Shown: piece by piece, positions 53,903 to 62,348 of the stretch
Position numbering within the stretch: position 1 is the first letter of the stretch
Layout of the letters: each line of letters opens with the position of its first letter
Assembly (NCBI RefSeq): GCF_002844235.1
Contig: NZ_PGTS01000005.1
Span: 186,001-250,000, forward strand
From: Thalassospira povalilytica
GTDB lineage: Bacteria; Pseudomonadota; Alphaproteobacteria; Rhodospirillales; Thalassospiraceae
DNA length: 64,000 nucleotides
Direction: 5' to 3'
Translations under genes and position numbers: made by a program
Notes under the pieces: generated by a model
The model's input: the letters and a program-made list of their open reading frames with translations, nothing else
The model's database searches: none
Told to the model about the DNA's origin: nothing

Positions 53903-56900
53903 TTAACCCTTCACGACAATATTGACCAGTTTCGGTGTCGGCTTGGCGACATAGATCACCTTGACGATCTGCATGCCTTCAAGATGGCGCGCAACATTCG
54001 GGTCCGCCTTGGCAAGGGCTTCGACCGTTGCCTGATCGGCATCGGCGGCCACCATGACAGAACCGCGTTTTTTGCCATTGACCTGAACCGGGACTTCGAA
54101 CTCGTCATCCTTGGCCTTTTCGGCATCGAATGCTGGCCAGTCGAACTTGATCACCGACTTCTTGGCGCCGAATTCATCCGAAGCCATCCGGCTCATCAGT
54201 TCCTCGCCCAGATGCGGCGCAAACGGTGCAACCATCAAGGCCAAAGCCTTGGCATGGTCATCGTGAACCGCATTCTGTTTGGTCAGCGCATTAGTCAGTT
54301 CGATCAAGGCGGCAATCGCCGTATTCAGACGAAGATCGGCAATATCGCCCGTCACCTTGGCAATCGTCTTGTGCACAAGCGTTTCGATCTTGCCATCAAC
54401 GCTGTCGGTGCGTTCCATCTGGGTGGTAACTTTCCAGACATTGGACAGGAACCGCATCATGCCGACAATCGCATCGGACTGCCACGGCTTGGAACTGTCA
54501 AGCGGGCCCATATACATCTCGTACGTTCTGAACGTATCGATGGTGTACTGGTCGCAGATTTCCTCGGGCGGGATGCCGTTTTTATAACGTTTGCCCATCT
54601 TGCCCGGCACGGTCGTCAGCTGTTCGTCCGTCTTGGCATTGAACGGGACTTTCTTGCCATCGACATCGCGCATTTCGACATCATGAATGTCGACATAAAC
54701 ACCGCGCGCATCGGTATAGGCATCAGCCGTGATCATGCCCTGGTTAAACAGCTTCTGGAACGGCTCGGGCGTTGCGACATAGCCAAGATCAAACAGAACC
54801 TTGTGCCAGAAACGCGAATACAGCAGATGAAGTACTGCGTGCTCCGCTCCGCCGACATAAAGGTCAACCGCCCCCGGAAGCGCCTTGCCATCCTTGTCGG
54901 TGCTGTTCGCCCAATAGGCCGCCGCATCGTCTGATGCAAATTTCGCATCGTTCTTCGCATCGAAATAGCGCAGATAATACCAGCACGACCCCGCCCAGTT
55001 CGGCATGGAGTTGGCGTCGCGTTTGAACGCACGCACTTCATATTCCGCACCGTCATGGGCGTATTTTGACCCAACCGCCGCATCAACCGGAAGAACCGAA
55101 CCATCGCCAAGGACAATACCGGTGACTTCCATCCATTCCTTGGCACGTGCCAATGGCGGCTCCGGCTCGGAATTCGGGTCTTCGTTCGATTGCGGTTTGA
55201 AATCGGTCATTTCCGGCAGAACAACCGGAAGCGCTGCCTCGGCAATGCCGTGAACCTGATCGGTTTCCTTATCAAACAAAACCGGGAACGGCTCGCCCCA
55301 ATAACGCTGGCGCGAAAACAGCCAGTCACGCAATTTATACTGCACGCGACCGCGACCAATACCCTTGGCTTCCATCCATTCGATGATTTTGGCCTTGGCA
55401 TCGGGGGTCGAAAGACCGTTGATCGAAACCTCGTCATTGGCGGAATTGATCGTCTCGCCAATTTCGGTCTGGGCTGTTTTGAAGCTGCCCGGATTTGCTT
55501 CATAAAGGGCTGCCAACGCAGGCCCGTCAAGATCACCCGCATCGGCCGGTGCATTATCCTTAAGCCAACCCTCGGACGGCTTGGTGGTTGCCTTGATCGG
55601 CAGGCCGAATTTATGGGCAAATTCAAAGTCGCGCTGATCGCCGGCCGGAACCGCCATGATCGCCCCGGTGCCATAGCCCATCAGGACATAATCGGCAATC
55701 CAGACCGGGATTTCTTCACCCGTCACCGGGTTGGTCGCATATGCGCCGATAAATACACCGGTCTTTTCGCGTTCGGCATCATCCTTGGCCGAAACGGCCT
55801 TAAGCTCGGACGCCTGCGCGCGATAGGCGGCAACATCGCCTTTTTTATCCTCGGCACACAGCTTGTCCACCAGCGGATGTTCGGGTGCCAGAACCATATA
55901 GGTCGCACCAAAAATCGTATCCGGGCGGGTGGTGTAAACCGCGATTTTCTCGTCCGCACCATCGACAGTCGTGACCGGGAAATTGACCCGCGCGCCAACA
56001 GAACGACCAATCCAGCCCTTCTGCATTTCGACCACGCCATTGGGCCAATCAAGCCCTTCAAGGTCGGCCACCAGACGATCGGCATAATCGGTAATGCGCA
56101 ACATCCACTGTTTCAGCGGACGCTTGTAAACCGGATAATCACCACGTTCGGACTTGCCTTCGTTGGTGACTTCCTCGTTTGATAGAACCGTACCCAGCAT
56201 CGGGCACCAGTTGACCGGCACCTCATCGACATAGGCCAGACGCCCGCGATCAATCGCCCGGTCGATCTCCTTGCCTTCGGCTTTGACACCTTCGCCAATC
56301 ACGGATTTCGGCTGCGGCACGCCATCTTCGTCAAGCAACCATTCGCCACTTTCCAGAAGCGGGCGCAGCTCGGCAATCGGGCGGGCGCGGCCGGTGATGG
56401 TCTGCCCCTGCGGGCCTTTCCATTCGACAGTCGGGTCATAGAAGCTGTTGAAAAGCTGAAGGAAAATCCACTGCGTCCATTTGTAATAATCCACATCGGT
56501 GGTGGCGAACCGGCGATGCGGATCATGGCCAAGACCAATCACCTGAAGCTGACGCAGCATATTTTCGATATTGGCTTCGGTCGTGATGCGCGGATGCTGA
56601 CCGGTCTGGATGGCGAACTGTTCTGCCGGCAGGCCAAAGGCATCAAAGCCCATGGAATGCAGAACATTGTGCCCGCGCATGCGTTCGAACCGCGCCTTTA
56701 CATCGGTCGCGATATAGCCCAGCGGATGGCCGATATGCAGGCCAACCCCGCTTGGATAGGGGAACATATCAAGGATGACGCTTTTCTTTTTCGAAGCATC
56801 AAAGTCGGCATCACCGGGATTGGGGGTACGATAGGTATCGTTTTCCCGCCAATATTCCTGCCAGCGCTTTTCAAATTCCCGCGCACTTTCCTGATAGTTC

Positions 56901-56905
56901 GCCAC
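53903..56905 (-). CDS. leuS: Leucyl-tRNA synthetase, long form with KMGKR motif
   Basis: A 1000-residue class I synthetase that charges tRNA-Leu. The HIGH motif is in MFPYPSGVGLHIGHPLGY (about residues 47-64), followed by GFDAFGLPAEQFAIQTGQHP, the large CP1 editing insertion (GTGAIMAVPAGDQRDFEFA, with YTTRPDTIFGATYMVLAPEH) and a KMSKS-equivalent reading KMGKRYKNG (about 768). E. coli LeuRS is about 860 residues with KMSKS; this longer KMG form recalls actinobacterial LeuRS. The start MANYQESAREFEKRWQEYW is standard. A large inverted repeat lies in its leader, and a terminator follows. Confidence 0.95.
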   Translation of the reverse strand: MANYQESAREFEKRWQEYWRENDTYRTPNPGDADFDASKKKSVILDMFPYPSGVGLHIGHPLGYIATDVKARFERMRGHNVLHSMGFDAFGLPAEQFAIQTGQHPRITTEANIENMLRQLQVIGLGHDPHRRFATTDVDYYKWTQWIFLQLFNSFYDPTVEWKGPQGQTITGRARPIAELRPLLESGEWLLDEDGVPQPKSVIGEGVKAEGKEIDRAIDRGRLAYVDEVPVNWCPMLGTVLSNEEVTNEGKSERGDYPVYKRPLKQWMLRITDYADRLVADLEGLDWPNGVVEMQKGWIGRSVGARVNFPVTTVDGADEKIAVYTTRPDTIFGATYMVLAPEHPLVDKLCAEDKKGDVAAYRAQASELKAVSAKDDAEREKTGVFIGAYATNPVTGEEIPVWIADYVLMGYGTGAIMAVPAGDQRDFEFAHKFGLPIKATTKPSEGWLKDNAPADAGDLDGPALAALYEANPGSFKTAQTEIGETINSANDEVSINGLSTPDAKAKIIEWMEAKGIGRGRVQYKLRDWLFSRQRYWGEPFPVLFDKETDQVHGIAEAALPVVLPEMTDFKPQSNEDPNSEPEPPLARAKEWMEVTGIVLGDGSVLPVDAAVGSKYAHDGAEYEVRAFKRDANSMPNWAGSCWYYLRYFDAKNDAKFASDDAAAYWANSTDKDGKALPGAVDLYVGGAEHAVLHLLYSRFWHKVLFDLGYVATPEPFQKLFNQGMITADAYTDARGVYVDIHDVEMRDVDGKKVPFNAKTDEQLTTVPGKMGKRYKNGIPPEEICDQYTIDTFRTYEMYMGPLDSSKPWQSDAIVGMMRFLSNVWKVTTQMERTDSVDGKIETLVHKTIAKVTGDIADLRLNTAIAALIELTNALTKQNAVHDDHAKALALMVAPFAPHLGEELMSRMASDEFGAKKSVIKFDWPAFDAEKAKDDEFEVPVQVNGKKRGSVMVAADADQATVEALAKADPNVARHLEGMQIVKVIYVAKPTPKLVNIVVKG

Positions 56906-57012
56906 GCTCTCTCAACTCCTGCCTGTCACACCCGTCGGTGGCCCGGGCACCGCTTCACATCGCGCCCGCCATCCCGAACCGGGTTTTAAAATAATATTGG
57001 GTGCCAAACTCT

Positions 57013-57052
57013 TTCACATGATGCCGATCCGTTTGCGCAGCCGTCATGTGAA
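57013..57052. promoter_or_regulatory. Inverted repeat upstream of leuS
   Basis: TTCACATGA (57013-57021) and TCATGTGAA (57044-57052) are perfect 9-bp arms, partly extendable outward, with a 22-nt spacer. They lie about 108-147 bp before the leuS start on the minus strand, in the 56906-57357 spacer shared with the divergent DUF5610 gene, which contains no visible gene. It could be an operator or a leader hairpin. Confidence 0.5.
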
Positions 57053-57357
57053 TAAGTTTACGCCCTCAGCAGTGTTCATAAGCGCGCTTTGATCACTGTG
57101 CAACATCAGATCGACTGAAATCAGCGGAAATGCAGACGATTTTCGCGCAACTGCCATGACAATCTGCACAGCTCCCTTGCGCCCCCATCAACCCCGACTT
57201 GTGTGTCAGGACTGGATTTTTCACCCATACCATGCCATATTAGGGGGTGAAATTCGCCAGACAGCTGATCGCGCATGAAAAATTGTGCATTTTCTGTCTG
57301 GCAAAAGTGCTGATTGCCAGCACAGCTCTCAAAAGACTTCGTCCAGGGAGGACGATT

Positions 57358-58041
57358 ATGGATATCACCATTGGCGGCCTCACGTCCCAGCAATCGGGTG
57401 CCCAGTCCGGAAACTCGGTGCGCTCGGCCCAATCCTTTGTTCCCGGTCAGAGTGATTCTGAAAAAACCGGCAATAACGGAACCTCGGCCTTTGCTGCGGC
57501 AACGTCGGTTTCCCTGTCATCCGGGTCGGCCAACCGCCTGACCACGGATCAGATCGTCTCTGCGATTAATGAAAGCCTGTCTTCGACCGGCATTTCAATT
57601 GGCAATGTCGATCCGGGCGAATACACCCCCGAAGCCGTGGCCGACCGCATTCTTGCCCGCGTTGGCGACCTGATCGCATCAAACGCCGATTCAGAAGCCG
57701 AAGCCCGCGAGATTTTCGACAAGGCCAGCGAAGGCATCCAAAAGGGTCTTGATGACGCCCGCGAATTCCTTGAGGGTCTTGGCGCCCTTAACGAAGAAAT
57801 CAACGGCAACATCACCGAGACCGAAGAACGCCTGAATGAAGGCCTCAAATCGATCGAGCAGCGCCTGACCGAGCTTTATAACTCAAGCACGTCAGAAGAA
57901 GCCGCCGAATCCATAACCCCTGAACGCGATGAACAGGTCCTGCAATCGCAGATCACCCAGACCGCTCAGGCAAGCCAGGCCTACGCCGAAGCCGGCACCA
58001 GCGCCCAGCGCAACTCCCCGCGCTACGGCACCACTGGCTAA
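57358..58041 (+). CDS. DUF5610-domain protein
   Basis: A 227-residue soluble protein. A low-complexity Ser/Gln/Gly N-terminus (TIGGLTSQQSGAQSGNSVRS) precedes a helical core with EYTPEAVADRILARVGDLIAS, FDKASEGIQKGLDDAREFLEGLGAL and ETEERLNEGLKSIEQRL, the DUF5610 pattern; the C-terminus is Gln/Ala-rich. Function is unknown; such proteins occur near flagellar and exported-protein genes, and a flagellin gene lies 4 kb away beyond the Zorya island. The start at 57358 follows GGAGGA; an upstream extension to 57247 is unlikely. A strong terminator follows. Confidence 0.75.
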   Translation: MDITIGGLTSQQSGAQSGNSVRSAQSFVPGQSDSEKTGNNGTSAFAAATSVSLSSGSANRLTTDQIVSAINESLSSTGISIGNVDPGEYTPEAVADRILARVGDLIASNADSEAEAREIFDKASEGIQKGLDDAREFLEGLGALNEEINGNITETEERLNEGLKSIEQRLTELYNSSTSEEAAESITPERDEQVLQSQITQTAQASQAYAEAGTSAQRNSPRYGTTG

Positions 58042-58070
58042 CATCTCTCCATAAGACATCTTAAAAGAAC

Positions 58071-58105
58071 AAAACCGGCGACATGTTTCGCCGGTTTTAT
58101 TTTTC
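58071..58105 (+). terminator. Rho-independent terminator after the DUF5610 gene
   Basis: AAAACCGGCGA (58071-58081) pairs with TCGCCGGTTTT (58088-58098) across a 6-nt loop and is followed by ATTTTTC. It marks the left edge of the A/T-richer island. Confidence 0.85.
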
Positions 58106-58135
58106 AGATAATACGGAACAGATTCCACAAGTTGA

Positions 58136-58411
58136 TGGGTCGTAAGACTTCAACAATTTTCCGGATGTCATAGAGCAGCCCCCCAATTCCTCGCGCATCC
58201 CGGCTTCGGCTATCCCCTCAAGGTTAGACAGGCCCAGGACTTCCGTTTGGTCGAACGCCAGCCCTCTGACCAAGCAGATCCTGCTGAATATGAGCGGCTA
58301 TGCCGAGAAGCAGTGAGAGCGCAAATGGAACTGAAGACTCTGGCGCCAAATATCACTGGGCCTGGCAAATTTCACTGCTGCCACATCCCGACATTGATAG
58401 GCCTCATCTAA
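58136..58411 (+). pseudogene. Possible degenerate coding remnant upstream of the Zorya genes
   Basis: A 91-codon stop-free plus-strand frame without a usable start begins just after a TGA. It contains a protein-like stretch in the middle (GYPLKVRQAQDFRLVERQ, then AEYERLCREAV). I recognise no family. It may be the remnant of a gene damaged by insertion of the island. The surrounding 58106-58592 spacer otherwise holds only the zorA leader. Confidence 0.3.
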
Positions 58412-58540
58412 AAGCCATGCATAATAGGGTGTAAGCACCTCAATCCATTGCTCCGCGATGAATGACTAAACCCGATATACTAAACGCAACAAACACCTAC
58501 CCTTACGAGCAGCAACGGAGCTATTTTCAATCTTAGAAGG

Positions 58541-58578
58541 TCGGTTTATGTATGAAATCTGAACTACTGATAAACCGA
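58541..58578. promoter_or_regulatory. Perfect 9-bp inverted repeat in the zorA leader
   Basis: TCGGTTTAT (58541-58549) is mirrored by ATAAACCGA (58570-58578) with a 20-nt spacer. The right arm ends 2-3 nt before the zorA ribosome site (GAGGGAAC), so it could be an operator or a hairpin controlling translation. Confidence 0.5.
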
Positions 58579-58592
58579 ATTGAGGGAACAAC

Positions 58593-60116
58593 ATGCTCTC
58601 TTATGTTCTTGCGCCAATCGACGATCCTGTGTCGTTCAAGTTCATCCTTACAATGCTTGCGATTTTTGTAATCGCATTTGTATCAGGGGCCTTCAAAATT
58701 GAGCGACTTCAGGGATTTGCGCGCTACGCACCAAACGCGCTGACCACAATTGGTGTGATCGGCACTTTCACCGGCATTTACATCGGCTTGGTTCAGTTTG
58801 ACGTCCAAAACATTGACGAAAGCGTTCCTGCTCTACTCTCTGGAATGAAGATTGCCTTCTCCACAAGCATTTTGGGGATGTTTCTTGCTGTTGTTCTAAA
58901 ACTATCCCAAACCGTTGAGTTCAGAAAGACAGCCCCCTCTGACGTTTCTGCGGCTGCATTTATCGCGGTATTGCATGATCTTCTTACCGAAACGAAGACG
59001 GGCAACTCCAAGATTGACGGCAACCTTAATGAACTTAAATCCGCTATTGTCGGCGATGCAGACAGCTCGTTGATCACACAGCTACAAAAACTGAGAACAT
59101 CCGTTCAAGATACAAGCAGCGATCAGGTGAAATCCATCAATGCCGGTTTTGAAACACTGGCGGCGGAGTTTAAGGCATTTGCAGAGAAGGTAGCCGAGGA
59201 CGGTTCCGAGAAACTGATCGAGGCCCTAAATAACGTCATTCGCGACTTTAACGACAAGATCACGGAACAATTTGGCGAAAACTTCAAACACCTCAATGAG
59301 GCAGTCGGCAATTTGCTCGCCTGGCAAGATGAGCACAAGCGACAAATGAGCGACTTGATCTCCCAAATTGAACTGTCACAGGAAGCCATTTCGAAATCGG
59401 AAACGTCTCTTGTCGCCATCCGGGAATCTGCCGAAGAAATTCCGAACTCAATGGATAATCTGAAGGAAGTGATCGGCCTTACTGCAACCCAGCTAAACCA
59501 ACTTGAAGATCACCTGTCTTCCTTTGCTGAAATTCGCAACCAAGCAGTTGAGGCCTTGCCGCAGATCGAGAATACAGTTTCAAAACTAACCGTCGACTTC
59601 AGTAATGCAGTAACGGAGGCTGCTGAAACTACCGCCTCGACACTGTCGCGCCAGACAGAAACCATCACCCGCGCAATCGAAACATCAGAAAGCGCTTTCA
59701 AACAAACAACAGAAAAATACGAAGAAGCACTTGAAAATCTTCAAACTCAAATGACCGCCCTTCCCTCTGCACTCGATCAATCTGCCCAAGCACTACACAG
59801 CACTGTGGAGAAAATCGGAACCCAACTCTCAGAAGAACTTTCACGGGCAATCACAGAGCAAACTGGAGAAATGCGCAAGACCATCACTTCACTGCAAGAA
59901 AGTGTGGTCACAAACATGTCAGAGACGAATGGAGTCATCAAAGAATCATTCAGTACCTTTGACCACCAGATGCAAGAAGAGATCAAACAAACCATTGAGG
60001 CGATGGGCAGTCATCTTACCTCTCTCTCCAATCAGTTTGTGCAAGACTACGCGCCGTTAACTGAAAAACTTCGCGAACTGGTTAATGTCGCCTCAAGAGC
60101 ACCGTCGCGAGCGTAA
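58593..60116 (+). CDS. zorA: ZorA: MotA/ExbB-like channel with long helical tail (Zorya defence)
   Basis: A 507-residue membrane protein. Three hydrophobic helices lie in the first 106 residues (about 16-34, 48-68 and 84-106); NALTTIGVIGTFTGIYIGLVQF and SGMKIAFSTSILGMFLAVVLKL carry the Gly/Thr/Ser pattern of MotA/TolQ/ExbB proton channels. The other 400 residues are almost wholly helical and heptad-like (many E, Q, S, T, L), far longer than in flagellar MotA or ExbB but as expected for ZorA, whose cytoplasmic tail is thought to signal phage invasion. GAGGGAAC precedes the ATG. The MotB-like gene starts 3 bp after the stop and an HNH gene follows. Base composition is visibly A/T-richer than in neighbours. 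Confidence 0.88.
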   Translation: MLSYVLAPIDDPVSFKFILTMLAIFVIAFVSGAFKIERLQGFARYAPNALTTIGVIGTFTGIYIGLVQFDVQNIDESVPALLSGMKIAFSTSILGMFLAVVLKLSQTVEFRKTAPSDVSAAAFIAVLHDLLTETKTGNSKIDGNLNELKSAIVGDADSSLITQLQKLRTSVQDTSSDQVKSINAGFETLAAEFKAFAEKVAEDGSEKLIEALNNVIRDFNDKITEQFGENFKHLNEAVGNLLAWQDEHKRQMSDLISQIELSQEAISKSETSLVAIRESAEEIPNSMDNLKEVIGLTATQLNQLEDHLSSFAEIRNQAVEALPQIENTVSKLTVDFSNAVTEAAETTASTLSRQTETITRAIETSESAFKQTTEKYEEALENLQTQMTALPSALDQSAQALHSTVEKIGTQLSEELSRAITEQTGEMRKTITSLQESVVTNMSETNGVIKESFSTFDHQMQEEIKQTIEAMGSHLTSLSNQFVQDYAPLTEKLRELVNVASRAPSRA

Positions 60117-60119
60117 ACG

Positions 60120-60830
60120 ATGGCAATCAATCATCTTTTCCAAAATCGCCGTCAAAACGACGAAGACCATTGGATCTCCGTTTCAGACCTGATGGCTGGA
60201 CTTATGGTGGTTTTCCTTTTCATCGCTATTAGTTACATGAAAGATATCGTCACCGAGAAAGAGCGTATCGAGGCTATTGCCGTCACTTGGAACGAGACGC
60301 AGAACGCGCTGTATAATGACCTCAGCGAGGAGTTTTCAGACGATCTTCCCAAGTGGGATGCCTCGCTAGATCGAGAAACTCTGTCTATCCGGTTCAAGGA
60401 ACCAAGTGTTCTGTTCTCATCGGGTGAGGCTGTATTAAACGATCAATTCAAAGACATCCTGCGGGACTTCTTCCCGCGCTACCTAGCTGTGCTCGACCAA
60501 TACCGAAACGAGTTAGCGGAGGTACGCATCGAAGGTCATACTTCCTCTGCATGGAACGGAGCAACGAGCCCAATCGACGCCTATTTCAAGAACATGGAAC
60601 TGTCGCAAGGCAGAACACGGTCTGTCCTGCAGTTCGTGCTCGAACTTCCCGAGATCGCGGCATACCGGACTTGGGCGATAGCGAACATCACCGCGAATGG
60701 CCTCTCGTCAAGCAATCCAATTTTGGATGAACAAGGTGAAGAACTCGCCGACTTGTCCCGTCGTGTAGAGTTCCGCGTAAGAACCAATGCTGAACAGAAG
60801 ATCGTGAATATCCTGCAGGCAAGCGAATGA
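60120..60830 (+). CDS. zorB: ZorB: MotB/OmpA-like partner of ZorA (Zorya defence)
   Basis: A 236-residue protein. A short cytoplasmic N-terminus leads into one transmembrane helix, WISVSDLMAGLMVVFLFIAISYM, with an Asp (about residue 23) at its start, the position of the proton-carrying Asp of MotB/ZorB. The C-terminal half is an OmpA-like peptidoglycan-binding domain: FKEPSVLFSSGEAVLNDQFKD, RIEGHTSSAW and ELSQGRTRSVLQFVLEL. With ZorA it should form an inner-membrane motor anchored to the cell wall. It is 3 bp from zorA, and its stop overlaps the HNH gene start (ATGA). Confidence 0.9.
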   Translation: MAINHLFQNRRQNDEDHWISVSDLMAGLMVVFLFIAISYMKDIVTEKERIEAIAVTWNETQNALYNDLSEEFSDDLPKWDASLDRETLSIRFKEPSVLFSSGEAVLNDQFKDILRDFFPRYLAVLDQYRNELAEVRIEGHTSSAWNGATSPIDAYFKNMELSQGRTRSVLQFVLELPEIAAYRTWAIANITANGLSSSNPILDEQGEELADLSRRVEFRVRTNAEQKIVNILQASE

Positions 60831-62002
60831 AACTAGACATCAAATTTCCGGAACTTGATGCCCTCGTTCGTAGGATGGGTGCTACCGCTATCAAATGGTC
60901 AAGCAATGCAGCAAAACTTGCGGCACCTGATATTCGTCAAATACTCTGGCAAAGTCTCGAAGTTAATATCGAAGAAGTAGAAACTGGACCGCTTGGTCTT
61001 CTGACCTACAAAGGAGAGCAAGTTATACTTTACATTCTTCAACCGAGACGATCAGAATACACACTGCTAAACGAACCGGAAAACTCCCCGAAATTTCACG
61101 TCGCAGAGTGTTCAACACTCGACAAAATGCGTGGCCAGGGAAGATTTGATCGATACGTAGTCACATCCAATACATCTGGCACGTTCAATGTAGAGTTTGA
61201 AGAAGACTATCCTCCCAGAAAGGGACGCGTCCAAGCAGATCTTCATGCTTGCAAGAACTGTATGAAGAAACTGAACTACAAAAACTACAACAGCTTGCAG
61301 CAACGTGCCCGAAACGAGTTAGTCGCCAATTTTGACATCGCGGAGTTCTTCGAAGAATACCGTTCGCTCTTCAAGTCGAAACCAAAATATAGCGACGTTA
61401 CAGCTCCTCCTATTGGTTACTCTGAGGACTGGCAGGATCTCTCTGCAGAGCTAAGAAGAAAGACAGGCTGGACTTGCCAATCATGTCACGTTGATTGCTC
61501 TGCGCCGGAGAACAGAAAACTGCTTCACGTGCATCACAAGAACGGTGTACGGGGCGACAACTCTCCGTCAAACCTCGAAGTACTCTGTGCACTCTGCCAT
61601 GCTGAACAACCAATGCACAAACACATGCACGTCAAGCCTGAAGTGCGTTCAACAATCACAGACCTTAGACGGAACTCTAAACCCCGCTCAAGAATGAAGC
61701 CGAAGCATTCCTCCGCAAGCCGAAAAGCTGCGCCGAGGGCAGCACATCAGTCAGCATCAGTGGCTGAAGTGCGCCAGGAGCTGATAAATCTCCGTACAAA
61801 AATCGCGAATAATCATCCAGATGTCGAACCGTCCAAGGGAATTTTGCGCAAAACGATGCTCGCGACATTTCTAGATCAGAAAATCACCTCTCACGAAGAC
61901 TATAAAATGAAAGTATCTGGAGTGGACCGGGTGAAAACATCCCCCACCCATACAGTATACTTGGAAGAGATTTTCGCGATCGTCTCAAAACTAAAAAAAT
62001 GA
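60827..62002 (+). CDS. zorE: ZorE-like HNH endonuclease (Zorya type II effector)
   Basis: A 391-residue protein. The HNH domain lies in the middle (about residues 217-265): GWTCQSCHVDC gives the first C-x-x-C, LLHVHHKNG the catalytic HH pair, DNSPSNLEVLCALCH the Asn/His and second C-x-x-C. A further C-x-x-C (CKNC) lies near residue 142. The N-terminal 200 residues and the basic C-terminal tail (SRMKPKHSSASRKAAPRAAHQ) have no assignment. In known type II Zorya the third gene, zorE, encodes an HNH-type nuclease thought to cut invading DNA; gene order and tight coupling here match. Identity as ZorE is inferred from order plus domain; it could be a divergent variant. Confidence 0.82.
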   Translation: MKLDIKFPELDALVRRMGATAIKWSSNAAKLAAPDIRQILWQSLEVNIEEVETGPLGLLTYKGEQVILYILQPRRSEYTLLNEPENSPKFHVAECSTLDKMRGQGRFDRYVVTSNTSGTFNVEFEEDYPPRKGRVQADLHACKNCMKKLNYKNYNSLQQRARNELVANFDIAEFFEEYRSLFKSKPKYSDVTAPPIGYSEDWQDLSAELRRKTGWTCQSCHVDCSAPENRKLLHVHHKNGVRGDNSPSNLEVLCALCHAEQPMHKHMHVKPEVRSTITDLRRNSKPRSRMKPKHSSASRKAAPRAAHQSASVAEVRQELINLRTKIANNHPDVEPSKGILRKTMLATFLDQKITSHEDYKMKVSGVDRVKTSPTHTVYLEEIFAIVSKLKK

Positions 62003-62102
62003 CGCGAAGAATGAAGTCTGTGCACATCTGGGAACCTGTACCACCGCGCAATGATTCCTCCGGATAATCACCCCGGACAGACCACCTTCTGCAAAACACA
62101 AG

Positions 62103-62131
62103 ACCGGTGACCATGGTCACCGGTTTTTTTT
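62103..62131 (+). terminator. Rho-independent terminator after the Zorya operon
   Basis: A perfect 22-bp palindrome, ACCGGTGACCATGGTCACCGGT (22 bases, 62103-62124 by position; arms ACCGGTGACC and GGTCACCGGT), runs into eight T residues. It marks the right edge of the island. Confidence 0.85.
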
Positions 62132-62348
62132 GTGGGAATTACTGATTTCACACGGCCTACACTCAAGGATAGCCCTGACTTAAATCGTTAAAAATCACAC
62201 CCTTATACTGACACCTTTGAAACCCTATACACTTGTATTCCCGAACAAAGTCACGTAGGGTCTAGATGCGAAAACGCTCATGTAGGGCGTTGCGCGTTAT
62301 TTATCGTAATCTTCTTTACGCCTTGCTTGTTCAGGTAGGAACTGCGTC
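62132..62348. promoter_or_regulatory. Flagellin leader/promoter region
   Basis: A 217-bp A/T-rich region before flagellin. It contains two similar words, CACGTAGGG (about 62252) and CATGTAGGG (about 62279), and a dyad AACGC/GCGTT around 62272-62292 in the likely 5' leader. I found no convincing sigma-28 or sigma-54 site. AGGTAGG supplies the ribosome site. Confidence 0.4.

Noticed and set aside
53879..54934. Plus-strand frame of about 350 codons inside leuS
   Set aside because: Antisense shadow of the LeuRS C-terminal domain; no ribosome site or recognised family.
55190..56182. Plus-strand frame of 330 codons inside leuS
   Set aside because: Shadow of the LeuRS editing domain in a frame kept open by GC-biased codons.
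57290..57320. Possible sigma-54 promoter (TGGC ... TTGCC) before the DUF5610 gene
   Set aside because: The GG-to-GC spacing does not match the required -24/-12 geometry.
58593..60830. Flagellar stator genes motA/motB
   Set aside because: The 400-residue helical tail, coupled HNH nuclease gene and compositional difference fit Zorya rather than a flagellar motor.
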